From Geodermatophilaceae bacterium (GTDB lineage Bacteria; Actinomycetota; Actinomycetes; Mycobacteriales; Geodermatophilaceae), in contig JACCUF010000250.1 of NCBI GenBank assembly GCA_013811975.1, positions 1-5,637 on the forward strand: a stretch of DNA of 5,637 bases, read 5' to 3'. The notes beneath the pieces are model-generated. The model saw nothing but the letters and a program-made list of their open reading frames with translations. It made no database searches and was not told where the DNA came from. A program made the position numbers and the translations under genes. Position 1 is the first letter of the stretch; every line of letters begins with the position of its first letter. Positions 1 to 5,637 of this stretch are shown here, in pieces.

Positions 1-413
1 GCGCCGCAGCCCGACCGCGTGGTGAGCTTCCAGGTGCCGTCACCGTTACGGCTGATCTGCCCCGTGTGCCCGCCGGGGATCCGGTAGGGGCCGATGGAGT
101 AATCCACCCCCGACCAGATCTCCGGAGCACGGCCGTCCAACGCGGTCAGGCGGACACTGATTCCGGGTGTTCCTCGGTCGGAAACGGTTGTTCCGCCGTA
201 GTAGTGGCCGAGGATCTGACGATGGGTCCACCCGTACTGCGTCGCGTACCCGTAGCTGCCCCACTGGGACAGGCCACGGCCGTGACCGTAGCCGTGACCG
301 GAGAGAAGGACGTCTCCAGGGGCGGATCGCGCCTCGTTGGGGGCAACGAGTTGGACGAGTACACCGGCGACGACCAACAACGCCATCAGTCCTGCCCGCA
401 GCGCCCGCATCAT
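1..413 (-). CDS. SpoIID/LytB-domain secreted protein, N-terminal part (cut by window edge)
   Basis: This open frame runs off the left edge; 137 codons are visible. It begins with a signal peptide: basic MMRALRAG, a hydrophobic stretch at about residues 9-24, and probable cleavage after ARSA (residue 31). The mature part opens with GHGYGHGRGLSQWGSYGYA (about 39-57) and then a QILGHYYGGT element (about 66-75). Both are hallmark segments of actinobacterial SpoIID/LytB proteins. SpoIID enzymes are lytic transglycosylases that cleave glycan strands from which an amidase has removed the peptides. The region where the family carries its catalytic glutamate is outside the window, so activity cannot be judged. 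Two adjacent ATGs are possible (413 or 410); AGAGGG lies 5 or 8 nt upstream, and I used the first. It starts 38 bp after the amidase stop on the same strand with no visible terminator between them, suggesting an operon. Confidence 0.85.
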   Translation of the reverse strand, partial: MMRALRAGLMALLVVAGVLVQLVAPNEARSAPGDVLLSGHGYGHGRGLSQWGSYGYATQYGWTHRQILGHYYGGTTVSDRGTPGISVRLTALDGRAPEIWSGVDYSIGPYRIPGGHTGQISRNGDGTWKLTTRSGCG

Positions 414-451
414 CGGTGCCCTCTGGTCGTGGGTTGAAGCCGGATTGTTCA

Positions 452-2533
452 CTAGATCAACTGCCCGCCGACAGGTGCCCAGCCCCAACTTGCCTGTCCC
501 GAGCCCGGGGACCATGTCGTCATCCACAGTTGCCCATCCAAGCCGCGAGCGAAAGCCCAAACTGAACCGTCCGGCATTCGGACCAGGGCGACGGTGGAGC
601 TCACCCGGCCACCCAGCGCGATGGTCTTGCCGTCCGTGGGATTGGCGAAGGAGGCTCCTCCGGACACACCGATGGACAGGGTTCCCGCCCCGACGGTCGC
701 CGAAGATGCTCCGTCGGTCTGTGGACCGAGACTGGAACTGAACCGGCTCGCAGCCCACGACGCCGTGGCGCCGGGCGAGCGACCGTTGGCGGTCATGATC
801 CATACTCGGGAGTCGGCCCCGACCGCGGACACGACGTACCGGGGGCTGCCGCTGACGACTTGCCCTTGCACGGCCGGCGCCGAGATCGTGGACCCGCCCA
901 GTGAAGTCCACCCGAGAAACGCCGAACCGGTCCAGTTCATCTGCCACATCGCGCCGTCGGTTCCTCGACCGACGATCCCCAGTGTGTTGGGCCCCGTCGC
1001 GCCGACACCAGGAGCGGAGGTGAATTTCCCGCCGAGGGAGTACCAGCCTCGCCACTGCGCCGGTATGCCGTTGCCGTCCAGCGCCGCGTAGTTCTGCCAG
1101 TACCCACCGTCGGTTCCGCGGACGACGACGTCAATCCGAGTTCCGTCTGCGCTGACGGCTGCCGGGGCTCCATCGGCCGCCGAAGCGGGAATCCGCACGT
1201 AGTTTCCCCATCCACCGCCACTCAAAGACGTCCGGGTAAACAGGCCGCTGTCGGTACCGCGAACCACTACTGTCGTCTGTCCCGATTGCGCCCGGACGGC
1301 CGCGACGCCACTCGGGCTGACGTCGCGAAGGCCTGAGCCCATGTTTGCAGCGACCGTGCTGCGGATCTCACCCAGCTTGGCGTAGCCATATGAGCCGGGA
1401 CATGTGGTACTGCCGACGTCCCGGTGGCCGAAGATCGTCGGCAATGTGACTGCTCGCCCTGCAGGATACTTGGCCGTACCACCTCCACCGGAGGTCAGAG
1501 TCGTGGATCCGGACGGATTGACTCCGTACAAACCGAACTTCCAAGCCACCACGGCGGCGACCGAGCTGATCATCGGGCCCGTCGTGGGGGCGACGTCGTA
1601 GTTGCCCAGCATGGAGACGCCGAAGGTGTAGGAGTTGAAGCCACCCGCGTGGGCCCCGATGACGGTACTGCTCAGGCCGCCGTAGCGTCCCTCCCACACC
1701 CGCCCGAACTTGTCGACGATGACGTTGTAGCCGATATCGCCCCAGCCGCGGCTGACGGCGTGGTACTGGTAGATCGAGCGCAGGATCGCCGGCACGTCCG
1801 CTGCGGAATAGGTGTTGGAACCCGCAGTGTGATGAATCGTGGCGGCCTTGATGGTCGAGGCGTACTCCGGATCCCAGTTTCGGATTCCCTCGTTGGCACC
1901 CCACTGTGCGCGTGAGTAAATGGGCGGCATGCTCGCGGCCGCGTTCGCGAGATCTTGGATGTCGGGGCTCTGCGGATCCACGTCGGCCGGCGCCGAGCCG
2001 GGGTCCAACAAGATCAGTTGAACATCGTGGGGCTGTGACCCGGAGCGGGTCAGCAGCTCGAGCTCGGCTCCGAAGCTGGACCCCGCCCAGTGCGGTTCGC
2101 TGCCGCCCCGCAGGACTCCCGCGGCCGCGGCCTGTGGGTTCGGGGCGACTCCGATGTCATCGACGCCGAGTTCGATCCAGTCCGACCACTGGCCGGCGGC
2201 ATCCTTGACCCGGATCTTGATCACGATGTCGGTGACCGCATCATCGCGGGCCCAGGTCACCCCGACCGTGGAGAACTGCGCCGTGTCCGGTTCGGACAGA
2301 GTAAGCGCCGGTGTCGATTCGTAGCCGGGAACCGGGGCGGTGGTCCCGGTCTGGACTTCGGCCTCCCCCTCGGGAGCGTCCACGCTGCCCAGGGGGAGCT
2401 CCTGATCGGAAACCGGGACCGGTACAGCTTCGGGCCCAGGGTCGGCAGAGACAGGAATAATGAGAAGTACCGGAGTCATCACGGCCGTGGCCGCGAGGGC
2501 CGTCAGATACCGGCGCACGGGTTGTCCTCTCAT
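452..2533 (-). CDS. Secreted N-acetylmuramoyl-L-alanine amidase (PGRP/Amidase_2) with C-terminal PLL-like propeller
   Basis: This enzyme cleaves the amide bond between N-acetylmuramic acid and L-alanine of the peptidoglycan stem peptide, outside the membrane. The 693-residue reading shows a signal peptide (RRYL, hydrophobic to about residue 28, cleavage near VSA/DPG at 30). An acidic, proline-rich stretch follows (31-80), then a beta-rich region (about 85-178, with WSDWIELG) typical of actinobacterial amidases of this type. The PGRP/Amidase_2 domain spans about 205-395. Expected zinc ligands are present: H234 (IHHT), H370 and C378 (FGHRDVGSTTCPG); Y269 (DIGYN) matches the family's catalytic tyrosine. 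Residues 404-693 form about six 40-50 residue repeats with the core VRGTDxxLW...GWxSLGG, resembling PLL/fucolectin propellers that bind sugars. It is larger than a bare amidase because of both flanks. The ATG at 2533 is the longest reading; a GTG at 2518 has the better ribosome site (see separate entry). It is probably the first gene of an operon with the SpoIID gene. Confidence 0.93.
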   Translation of the reverse strand: MRGQPVRRYLTALAATAVMTPVLLIIPVSADPGPEAVPVPVSDQELPLGSVDAPEGEAEVQTGTTAPVPGYESTPALTLSEPDTAQFSTVGVTWARDDAVTDIVIKIRVKDAAGQWSDWIELGVDDIGVAPNPQAAAAGVLRGGSEPHWAGSSFGAELELLTRSGSQPHDVQLILLDPGSAPADVDPQSPDIQDLANAAASMPPIYSRAQWGANEGIRNWDPEYASTIKAATIHHTAGSNTYSAADVPAILRSIYQYHAVSRGWGDIGYNVIVDKFGRVWEGRYGGLSSTVIGAHAGGFNSYTFGVSMLGNYDVAPTTGPMISSVAAVVAWKFGLYGVNPSGSTTLTSGGGGTAKYPAGRAVTLPTIFGHRDVGSTTCPGSYGYAKLGEIRSTVAANMGSGLRDVSPSGVAAVRAQSGQTTVVVRGTDSGLFTRTSLSGGGWGNYVRIPASAADGAPAAVSADGTRIDVVVRGTDGGYWQNYAALDGNGIPAQWRGWYSLGGKFTSAPGVGATGPNTLGIVGRGTDGAMWQMNWTGSAFLGWTSLGGSTISAPAVQGQVVSGSPRYVVSAVGADSRVWIMTANGRSPGATASWAASRFSSSLGPQTDGASSATVGAGTLSIGVSGGASFANPTDGKTIALGGRVSSTVALVRMPDGSVWAFARGLDGQLWMTTWSPGSGQASWGWAPVGGQLI
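2525..2530 (-). promoter_or_regulatory. Shine-Dalgarno-like AGAGGA favouring a GTG start at 2518
   Basis: On the minus strand AGAGGA lies 6 nt before an in-frame GTG (2516-2518), which is valine 6 of the 693-residue amidase reading. The ATG at 2533 has only GAGG ending one base before it, too close to work normally. Starting at the GTG would give MRRYLTAL..., still a complete signal peptide. The ATG could nevertheless be used on a leaderless message. Confidence 0.45.
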
Positions 2534-2543
2534 ACCTCACGGG

Positions 2544-2572
2544 ATTTAAGAGGCCATAGTGACTGGTGTGAC
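2544..2572 (-). promoter_or_regulatory. Candidate sigma-70-type promoter of the amidase gene
   Basis: Reading the minus strand, GTCACA (2572-2567) matches TTGACA at four of six positions. It is followed after exactly 17 bases by TTAAAT (2549-2544), which matches TATAAT at four of six. Transcription would begin about 7 nt further on, near 2537. That gives a leader of about 20 nt to the GTG at 2518, or an almost leaderless message for the ATG at 2533. Each hexamer is weak; the correct spacing and position are the main support. Confidence 0.33.
2559..2572 (-). promoter_or_regulatory. Candidate MtrA-type operator (9-bp direct repeat GTCACA/GTCACT)
   Basis: The minus strand reads GTCACACCAGTCAC: two GTCAC units starting 9 bp apart, the first followed by A as in GTCACA. 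A third, weaker copy (CTCACG, 2579-2574) lies just upstream. From memory, the mycobacterial response regulator MtrA recognises a 9-bp direct repeat of the form GTCACAgcg, and MtrA regulons in actinobacteria include peptidoglycan hydrolases. The repeat overlaps the candidate -35 of the amidase promoter, so bound protein could repress or activate there. The assignment rests on motif resemblance and the function of the downstream gene; no mtrA gene is in the window. Confidence 0.4.
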
Positions 2573-2751
2573 ACGTGAGACTAACCCGACGAACCTCTTC
2601 TGCACATCCCTGTCCGATGAAAATGTCCAGCCGACACGCCGCAATGGGGATTCTTAGGCCCTTTTAACCTGCACGCCGTCGTACGGGCGGACTTGTGGGC
2701 GGATGTACCGGCGGTGCGAGAAGAGTCGCTCAGGGCACGTAGGCTGCCGCG

Positions 2752-3276
2752 GTGACCTTGTGGCGGGACTTCAGGTCCACCTTGCGAATTACCTGGCGGA
2801 TTCTGCTCAAGGAATTGTCCGCCTTCGGCATCGTCGGCGCTCTGAACTTCATCCTGGACGTCGCCATCTTCGGGTTCTTAATCACAGTGGTCGGCCTGGG
2901 CCCGCTGACCTCGAAGGTCATCTCCACTGCCACGACCACGACCACTGCCTACTTCATGCATCGGCACTGGTCGTTCTCACATCGGGCCCGGAGCGGCATC
3001 AAGCGTGAGTACGGCTTGTTCTTCATGCTGAACGGGATCTCTCTGGTGATGAGTCTCTTGATCATCGGTTTGGTGCGGTATCCGCTCGGGCGCACCGACG
3101 CCTTCGCGCTGCAGCTGGCCAACATCACCTCGATCGGGATCGGCACCATCTTTCGGTTCTGGTCGTACAAGCGTTGGGTGTTCCTCCCAGGTATGGAGCG
3201 AGAGGTTCAAGGCCTGTCCGACGAGACCGGAGTTGCCCCCGGCAGCGACGAGGAAGATCCCCGCCCGACCGCGTGA
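2752..3276 (+). CDS. GtrA-family membrane protein
   Basis: GtrA-like proteins (PF04138) are small four-helix inner-membrane proteins tied to transfer of polyprenyl-phosphate-linked sugars across the membrane for O-antigen, teichoic acid or arabinogalactan modification. In this 174-residue protein the predicted helices are near residues 24-46, 53-70, 87-109 and 118-138. Family motifs are visible: AFGIVGALNFILDVAIF (24-40), the basic-aromatic turn YFMHRHWSF after helix 2 (67-75), NGISL in helix 3, and RFWSYKRWVF after helix 4 (135-144). A hydrophilic, acidic tail of about 30 residues follows (GSDEEDPRPTA at the end), longer than in minimal members. The GTG start is fixed by an in-frame TAG at 2740-2742; a weak AGG lies 8 nt upstream of it. 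It is transcribed away from the amidase and converges on the sugar dehydrogenase gene. The substrate cannot be read from the sequence. Confidence 0.88.
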   Translation: MTLWRDFRSTLRITWRILLKELSAFGIVGALNFILDVAIFGFLITVVGLGPLTSKVISTATTTTTAYFMHRHWSFSHRARSGIKREYGLFFMLNGISLVMSLLIIGLVRYPLGRTDAFALQLANITSIGIGTIFRFWSYKRWVFLPGMEREVQGLSDETGVAPGSDEEDPRPTA

Positions 3277-3321
3277 CCTCGACGCAGCAGCCTGGCTAGC
3301 CGCTCTATCCGCGGACGACGC

Positions 3322-4257
3322 TCAGCGCAGGAGGCCACCGACCCGTTGCCAACCCGACCCGTTGTGTCGCCACAGCGCGTCGTCGAGACCCCGCCCCGCA
3401 ACGGTCAGGGCTCTTCCGGACATCAGTGCTCCGGGTCCGCCGATCAGATACCCGTTGAGCAGTCGCGTACCGGCGGAATCTCGAACCCGTACTGCTCCGT
3501 CGCGGAGCAGATACACGACGGTGAAAGCCTCCCTGCCGTCGGCCGCCGCCGCATACGCGGGACTCGACCACGGCACATCGGCGCGCTGGGTCCACGCAGT
3601 CGCCGGCCCGCCCGCGGTCATGATGCGTTCATAGAGGGCTCCGTTGGAACCTCGGACGCCGAGCACTGCGCGACCGGAGTCGGGATCGAGCGCCCCGCCC
3701 GGAGCAGAGGCCAGGACGCCGCCCAGGGACGTCCAGCCGGTCCAGGCAGATCCGGTCCAGCGCTTCCACCACAGGGCGCAGTCGGTCCCGCGGGCGAAGA
3801 CCTCCAAGGTCCCGGTGGAAAAGGACAGCGCAAGCGGTGAGCTGGTCAGCGACCCGCCCAGGTACTCCCAGCCCGCCCAGAATCCACCCGGTCCACCGGC
3901 CTTGTGGTACAGCGCGCGGTCATCTCCCACGACGAAGACATCGGTGCGGTCCCCGCCCCAGGAGACTGCCGCCGGACCCTGGGTGAGCTTCCCGCCGAGC
4001 GAGACGAACGTGCCTGAGTCAGCCACCGTGTAGTAGGCCGAACGGTCAGTGCCGCGGACCACCGTCGTGGGACCGGCCGAGGACAGCGCGACCCCCGACG
4101 GAGTCGGCTCTGCTGCACCCGCTGTGCATTGCGCCGGAGGGGGCGGAGGGGGTGCGACCCGCAGGATGGAGTCGTTGGAGCCGTTGCTCGTCGTGACGTA
4201 CAGGTTCCCGTCCGGACCCTTGGTGACCGAGCGCAGCCGCCCGTACGTGGTGACCAA
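3322..4257 (-). CDS. C-terminal part of the frameshifted dehydrogenase: last GSDH strand, proline linker and PLL-like propeller
   Basis: This frame continues the sugar dehydrogenase gene after a one-base shift; it is not a plausible independent gene. Its only upstream start candidates (such as TTG at 4257) have no ribosome site, and there is no signal peptide. The first residues, TYGRLRSVTKGPDGNLYVTT and then SNGSNDSILRV, are the usual end of a glucose/sorbosone dehydrogenase fold, where the last propeller strand carries the RxVxxGPDGxLY motif. Next come six prolines and about 265 residues arranged as six repeats of about 45 residues. Clear units are VVRGTDRSAYY...VSLGG, FVVGDDRALYH...EYLGG, FARGTDCALWW...TSLGG and GVRGSNGALYE. 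A degenerate fifth follows, then a last GRGLDDALWRHNGSGWQRVGG. The fold resembles PLL/AAL fucose- or methyl-sugar-binding lectins, so a glycan-binding role is inferred, not shown. The last codons lie 45 bp from the end of the convergent GtrA gene. Confidence 0.82.
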   Translation of the reverse strand: MVTTYGRLRSVTKGPDGNLYVTTSNGSNDSILRVAPPPPPPAQCTAGAAEPTPSGVALSSAGPTTVVRGTDRSAYYTVADSGTFVSLGGKLTQGPAAVSWGGDRTDVFVVGDDRALYHKAGGPGGFWAGWEYLGGSLTSSPLALSFSTGTLEVFARGTDCALWWKRWTGSAWTGWTSLGGVLASAPGGALDPDSGRAVLGVRGSNGALYERIMTAGGPATAWTQRADVPWSSPAYAAAADGREAFTVVYLLRDGAVRVRDSAGTRLLNGYLIGGPGALMSGRALTVAGRGLDDALWRHNGSGWQRVGGLLR

Positions 4258-5332
4258 CTCGGGCGGAGATTCCGGAGGCCGACAGCGTCGTGCCGTTCAC
4301 ACCGAAGACCAACAGCCGCTGGCCCCGGCCGGCCGAGGACAGTGCGGCGACGACCAGCGCGCCGTTCATCGCCCCCCACTGGCTGCCGGTGACGAATGTG
4401 GCACCGGAAAGGGCGAGGGTGGGGTCTCCGGTGCTGTACTTGGCGGCGATCGCACCGGGCACGTTCGGGTTGGTCATCGGAGTGTTTTCGTCGTAGCCGG
4501 GCACCGGATTCCAGCCGTAATTACCGCCGGCAACGAGCAGGTTGATCTCGTCGTCCCGACCCGTGCCGTGCTCGACCGACCACACCCTTCCCGTGCCTGG
4601 CTGCAGGGCCAGCCCCTGCGGGTTGCGATGTCCCAGGGTGAAGATCTTCTGGGTGTCGGGATCCGGGGATGTGAGGAACGGGTTGCCACGCGCTGCCTGA
4701 CCGTCCCGGGTGATCCTGAGTACCTTGCCGGCCAGGCTCGATCGATCCTGTGGGTAGGTCCCCACAGCCGCGTCCCCGGTCGCCACGTAGAGCAACCCGC
4801 CGCCGTCGAAGAGCAATCGGCACCCGTTGTGCCACCCGGCGTTCGCCGGGATGCCGGTCAGGATCGGACCGACCTTGACCACGTCGCTGTAGGTGTTGTT
4901 GACCTGCCACCGGATGACCCGGACGTCGGTGATCGCCGCGGTTCCGGACTTGTGACTCTGGCAGGTGTAGATGAAGCGGTTCGTGTTGAAGGCCGGGTCG
5001 ACCGCGAGCCCGAGCAATCCCGACTCGCTGACCACAGCCAGGTCGGCGAAGTCAGCCGGCGTGGTCATCAACGTGACGACGCCGTTGCTCCGCCGTGCCG
5101 AGATGCCACCGGCGCGCTGGTCGAAAAGCATGGTGCCGTCCGGAGTGAAGGCGACATCCCACGGTATGGCCAGACCGCCGACCACGGGCTGGACCGTCAA
5201 CGGGGGAGCAATTGCTGCCTGCCCAGCCGGTGCCCGAGACACATCTACTGCGATCAGCGCGGTGAGGGTCAGGAGCACCGCCCACCAGGACAGCGACCTA
5301 CTCGCTCGTCTCGTGCTGCTCGTCGGCTTCAT
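4046..5332 (-). CDS. Secreted PQQ-dependent glucose/sorbosone dehydrogenase-like protein, N-terminal part (frameshifted)
   Basis: The first 357 codons (5332-4262) encode most of a GSDH-family six-bladed propeller (PF07995), which oxidises aldose sugars with PQQ outside the membrane. An N-terminal signal peptide is present (RRASRSLSWWAVLL..., cleavage near AGQAA, about residue 40). Family motifs follow: IPWDVAFTPDG (56-66), ESGLLGLAVDP (103-113), WHNGCRLLF with H168 matching the catalytic histidine of soluble glucose dehydrogenase, GHRNPQGLA (234-242) with R236 matching the PQQ-contacting arginine, EHGTGRDDEIN (254-264) at the calcium/PQQ region, and NYGW (271-274). The usual proline after EHG/EQG is a threonine here. 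Past residue 357 the frame gives an Arg/Gly/His-rich sequence with no family match, ending at 4046; this is out-of-frame read-through. Alternative family members are aldose sugar dehydrogenases of unknown substrate. The start has no strong ribosome site but fits the signal peptide. Confidence 0.85.
   Translation of the reverse strand: MKPTSSTRRASRSLSWWAVLLTLTALIAVDVSRAPAGQAAIAPPLTVQPVVGGLAIPWDVAFTPDGTMLFDQRAGGISARRSNGVVTLMTTPADFADLAVVSESGLLGLAVDPAFNTNRFIYTCQSHKSGTAAITDVRVIRWQVNNTYSDVVKVGPILTGIPANAGWHNGCRLLFDGGGLLYVATGDAAVGTYPQDRSSLAGKVLRITRDGQAARGNPFLTSPDPDTQKIFTLGHRNPQGLALQPGTGRVWSVEHGTGRDDEINLLVAGGNYGWNPVPGYDENTPMTNPNVPGAIAAKYSTGDPTLALSGATFVTGSQWGAMNGALVVAALSSAGRGQRLLVFGVNGTTLSASGISARVGHHVRAAALGHQGSGREPVRHDEQRLQRLHPAGRTPSAPSGAMHSGCSRADSVGGRAVLGRSHDGGPRH
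4135..4152 (-). repeat. Perfect 9-bp tandem duplication coding the proline linker
   Basis: The plus strand carries CGGAGGGGG twice in a row; on the coding strand this gives the six prolines that separate the dehydrogenase domain from the propeller. It keeps the frame when gained or lost in whole units, so linker length could vary between strains. Confidence 0.7.
4259..4264 (-). other. Frameshift junction splitting the dehydrogenase-propeller gene
   Basis: On the minus strand the dehydrogenase frame reads ATC TCC GCC CGA GTT and leaves the family consensus. Dropping one C from the GCCCG run (4261-4263) gives ATC TCC GCC GAG TTG GTC ACC ACG TAC, joining ...LSASGISA to ELVTTYGRLRSVTKG exactly where homologues continue. 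The corrected gene would span 3322-5332 and encode 669 residues: signal peptide, GSDH domain (about 45-392), six-proline linker (394-399), PLL-like propeller (about 403-669). The cause may be a sequencing or assembly error in a short C run, or a true inactivating mutation. Both halves retain undamaged motifs, which favours an error or a very recent event. Confidence 0.8.
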
Positions 5333-5414
5333 GCCAGCAGGTTAAGTACCTGGCCGCCGATGGCAATGCCTTCCACACAGGACAGCTTGCCTGAAGTAGC
5401 CGAGTCGAAGTGAG
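5333..5414. other. Short divergent intergenic region, promoters expected but not resolved
   Basis: These 82 bp separate the starts of the dehydrogenase (minus) and the membrane protein (plus), so each must have its promoter here. On the minus strand TACTTA (5348-5343) could serve as a -10 element for the dehydrogenase, 10 nt before its ATG, but no matching -35 stands out. Nothing convincing was found for the plus-strand gene. Confidence 0.25.
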
Positions 5415-5637
5415 ATGCTGGCCGCGATGACGGTCACCCTGGCGGCCCTGGCGCTGATGTTGCTGCTCCTGGCCAGCGCCTTGTTGGTGCTCAGTTGGCG
5501 ACGGGAATGGCGCCCAACGTTGACCGATGCGCTGCTCGTGGCCCTCGGTTTGCGCATTGCGATGTTCATCATCGCCAAGGACGTTGCCCCGTACGACCTG
5601 TTCAACGACTTTCGGATCGCTGGGGAGAACGTCCTCA
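5415..5637 (+). CDS. N-terminus of a polytopic membrane protein, possibly GT-C glycosyltransferase (cut by window edge)
   Basis: Seventy-four codons are visible from ATG at 5415 to the right edge, with no stop. The start MLAAMTVTLAALALMLLLLA... gives a first membrane helix (about residues 4-27), followed by a basic RREWRP turn and a second helix (about 37-54). Then comes an acidic loop, PYDLFNDFRIAGENVL (59-74). A loop of this kind, with Asp residues and an AGxxVL element after an early helix, resembles the first extracytoplasmic loop of GT-C (GT87-like) polyprenyl-phosphate-sugar glycosyltransferases. That would suit a neighbourhood with a GtrA protein and wall enzymes. Too little sequence is present to exclude another transporter or membrane protein. 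An in-frame ATG at 5427 is an alternative start; neither has a strong ribosome site. It is divergent from the dehydrogenase gene, with 82 bp between the starts. Confidence 0.6.
   Translation, partial: MLAAMTVTLAALALMLLLLASALLVLSWRREWRPTLTDALLVALGLRIAMFIIAKDVAPYDLFNDFRIAGENVL

Noticed and set aside
594..2578. Several plus-strand open frames of 100-165 codons opposite the amidase
   Set aside because: They lie entirely or almost entirely over the amidase, whose catalytic motifs and repeats are intact on the other strand, and they show no domain, signal peptide or ribosome site of their own.
2581..2751. Promoter or riboswitch for the GtrA gene in the divergent intergenic region
   Set aside because: AT-richer patches (around 2650-2667) exist, but no hexamer pair with suitable spacing and no convincing folded RNA element could be recognised.
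3277..3321. Possible shared terminator between the convergent GtrA and dehydrogenase genes
   Set aside because: Only short loop-less palindromes (GGCTAGCC, TCCGCGGA) are present, with no stable stem-loop or T-run, so a rho-independent terminator cannot be supported.
4255..4275. Programmed ribosomal frameshift joining the two dehydrogenase frames
   Set aside because: The site GCC CGA has no classic slippery heptamer, stop codon or evident stimulatory element, and such a mechanism is not known for this family; an error or mutation is simpler.
4049..5413. A 454-codon open frame on the plus strand opposite the dehydrogenase
   Set aside because: Its sequence has no recognisable motif, is rich in Arg, Gly and Pro, and is the complement of a well-supported coding region in GC-rich DNA, where long antisense frames are expected.

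Overview
The window looks like chromosomal DNA from a high-GC Gram-positive bacterium (Actinomycetota). The evidence is strongly GC-biased codon use, GTG starts, an actinobacterial-type amidase with a long N-terminal region, a SpoIID/LytB protein with the GHGYGHGRGLSQWG signature common in actinobacteria, and lectin-like propeller repeats on secreted enzymes. I cannot name the genus from sequence alone.

Layout. (1) 1-413, minus: N-terminal 137 residues of a secreted SpoIID/LytB-domain protein, cut by the window edge. (2) 452-2533, minus: complete secreted zinc N-acetylmuramoyl-L-alanine amidase (PGRP/Amidase_2 fold) with a C-terminal six-unit PLL-like beta-propeller. It lies 38 bp upstream of the SpoIID gene and is probably co-transcribed with it. 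(3) 2534-2751: divergent intergenic region holding a candidate promoter that overlaps a GTCACA-type direct repeat resembling an MtrA response-regulator site. (4) 2752-3276, plus: GtrA-family four-helix membrane protein. (5) 3322-5332, minus: a secreted PQQ-dependent sugar dehydrogenase-like domain joined, through a proline linker, to a second PLL-like propeller. It is interrupted by a one-base frameshift near 4261, so it reads as two overlapping frames (4046-5332 and 3322-4257). Removing one C restores a 669-residue protein. (6) 5415-5637, plus: start of a multi-spanning membrane protein, possibly a GT-C type glycosyltransferase, cut by the window edge.

The common theme is the cell envelope. 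The amidase would strip stem peptides from peptidoglycan, and SpoIID-type enzymes act on such denuded glycan, so the two-gene unit resembles the SpoIIP/SpoIID division of labour. GtrA proteins, and possibly the GT-C protein, belong to polyprenyl-linked sugar export or transfer. The dehydrogenase is joined to the others by its propeller, whose repeats are closely related, unit for unit, to those on the amidase. This suggests that both enzymes are anchored to the same surface glycan. No RNA genes, mobile elements or CRISPR arrays were seen.
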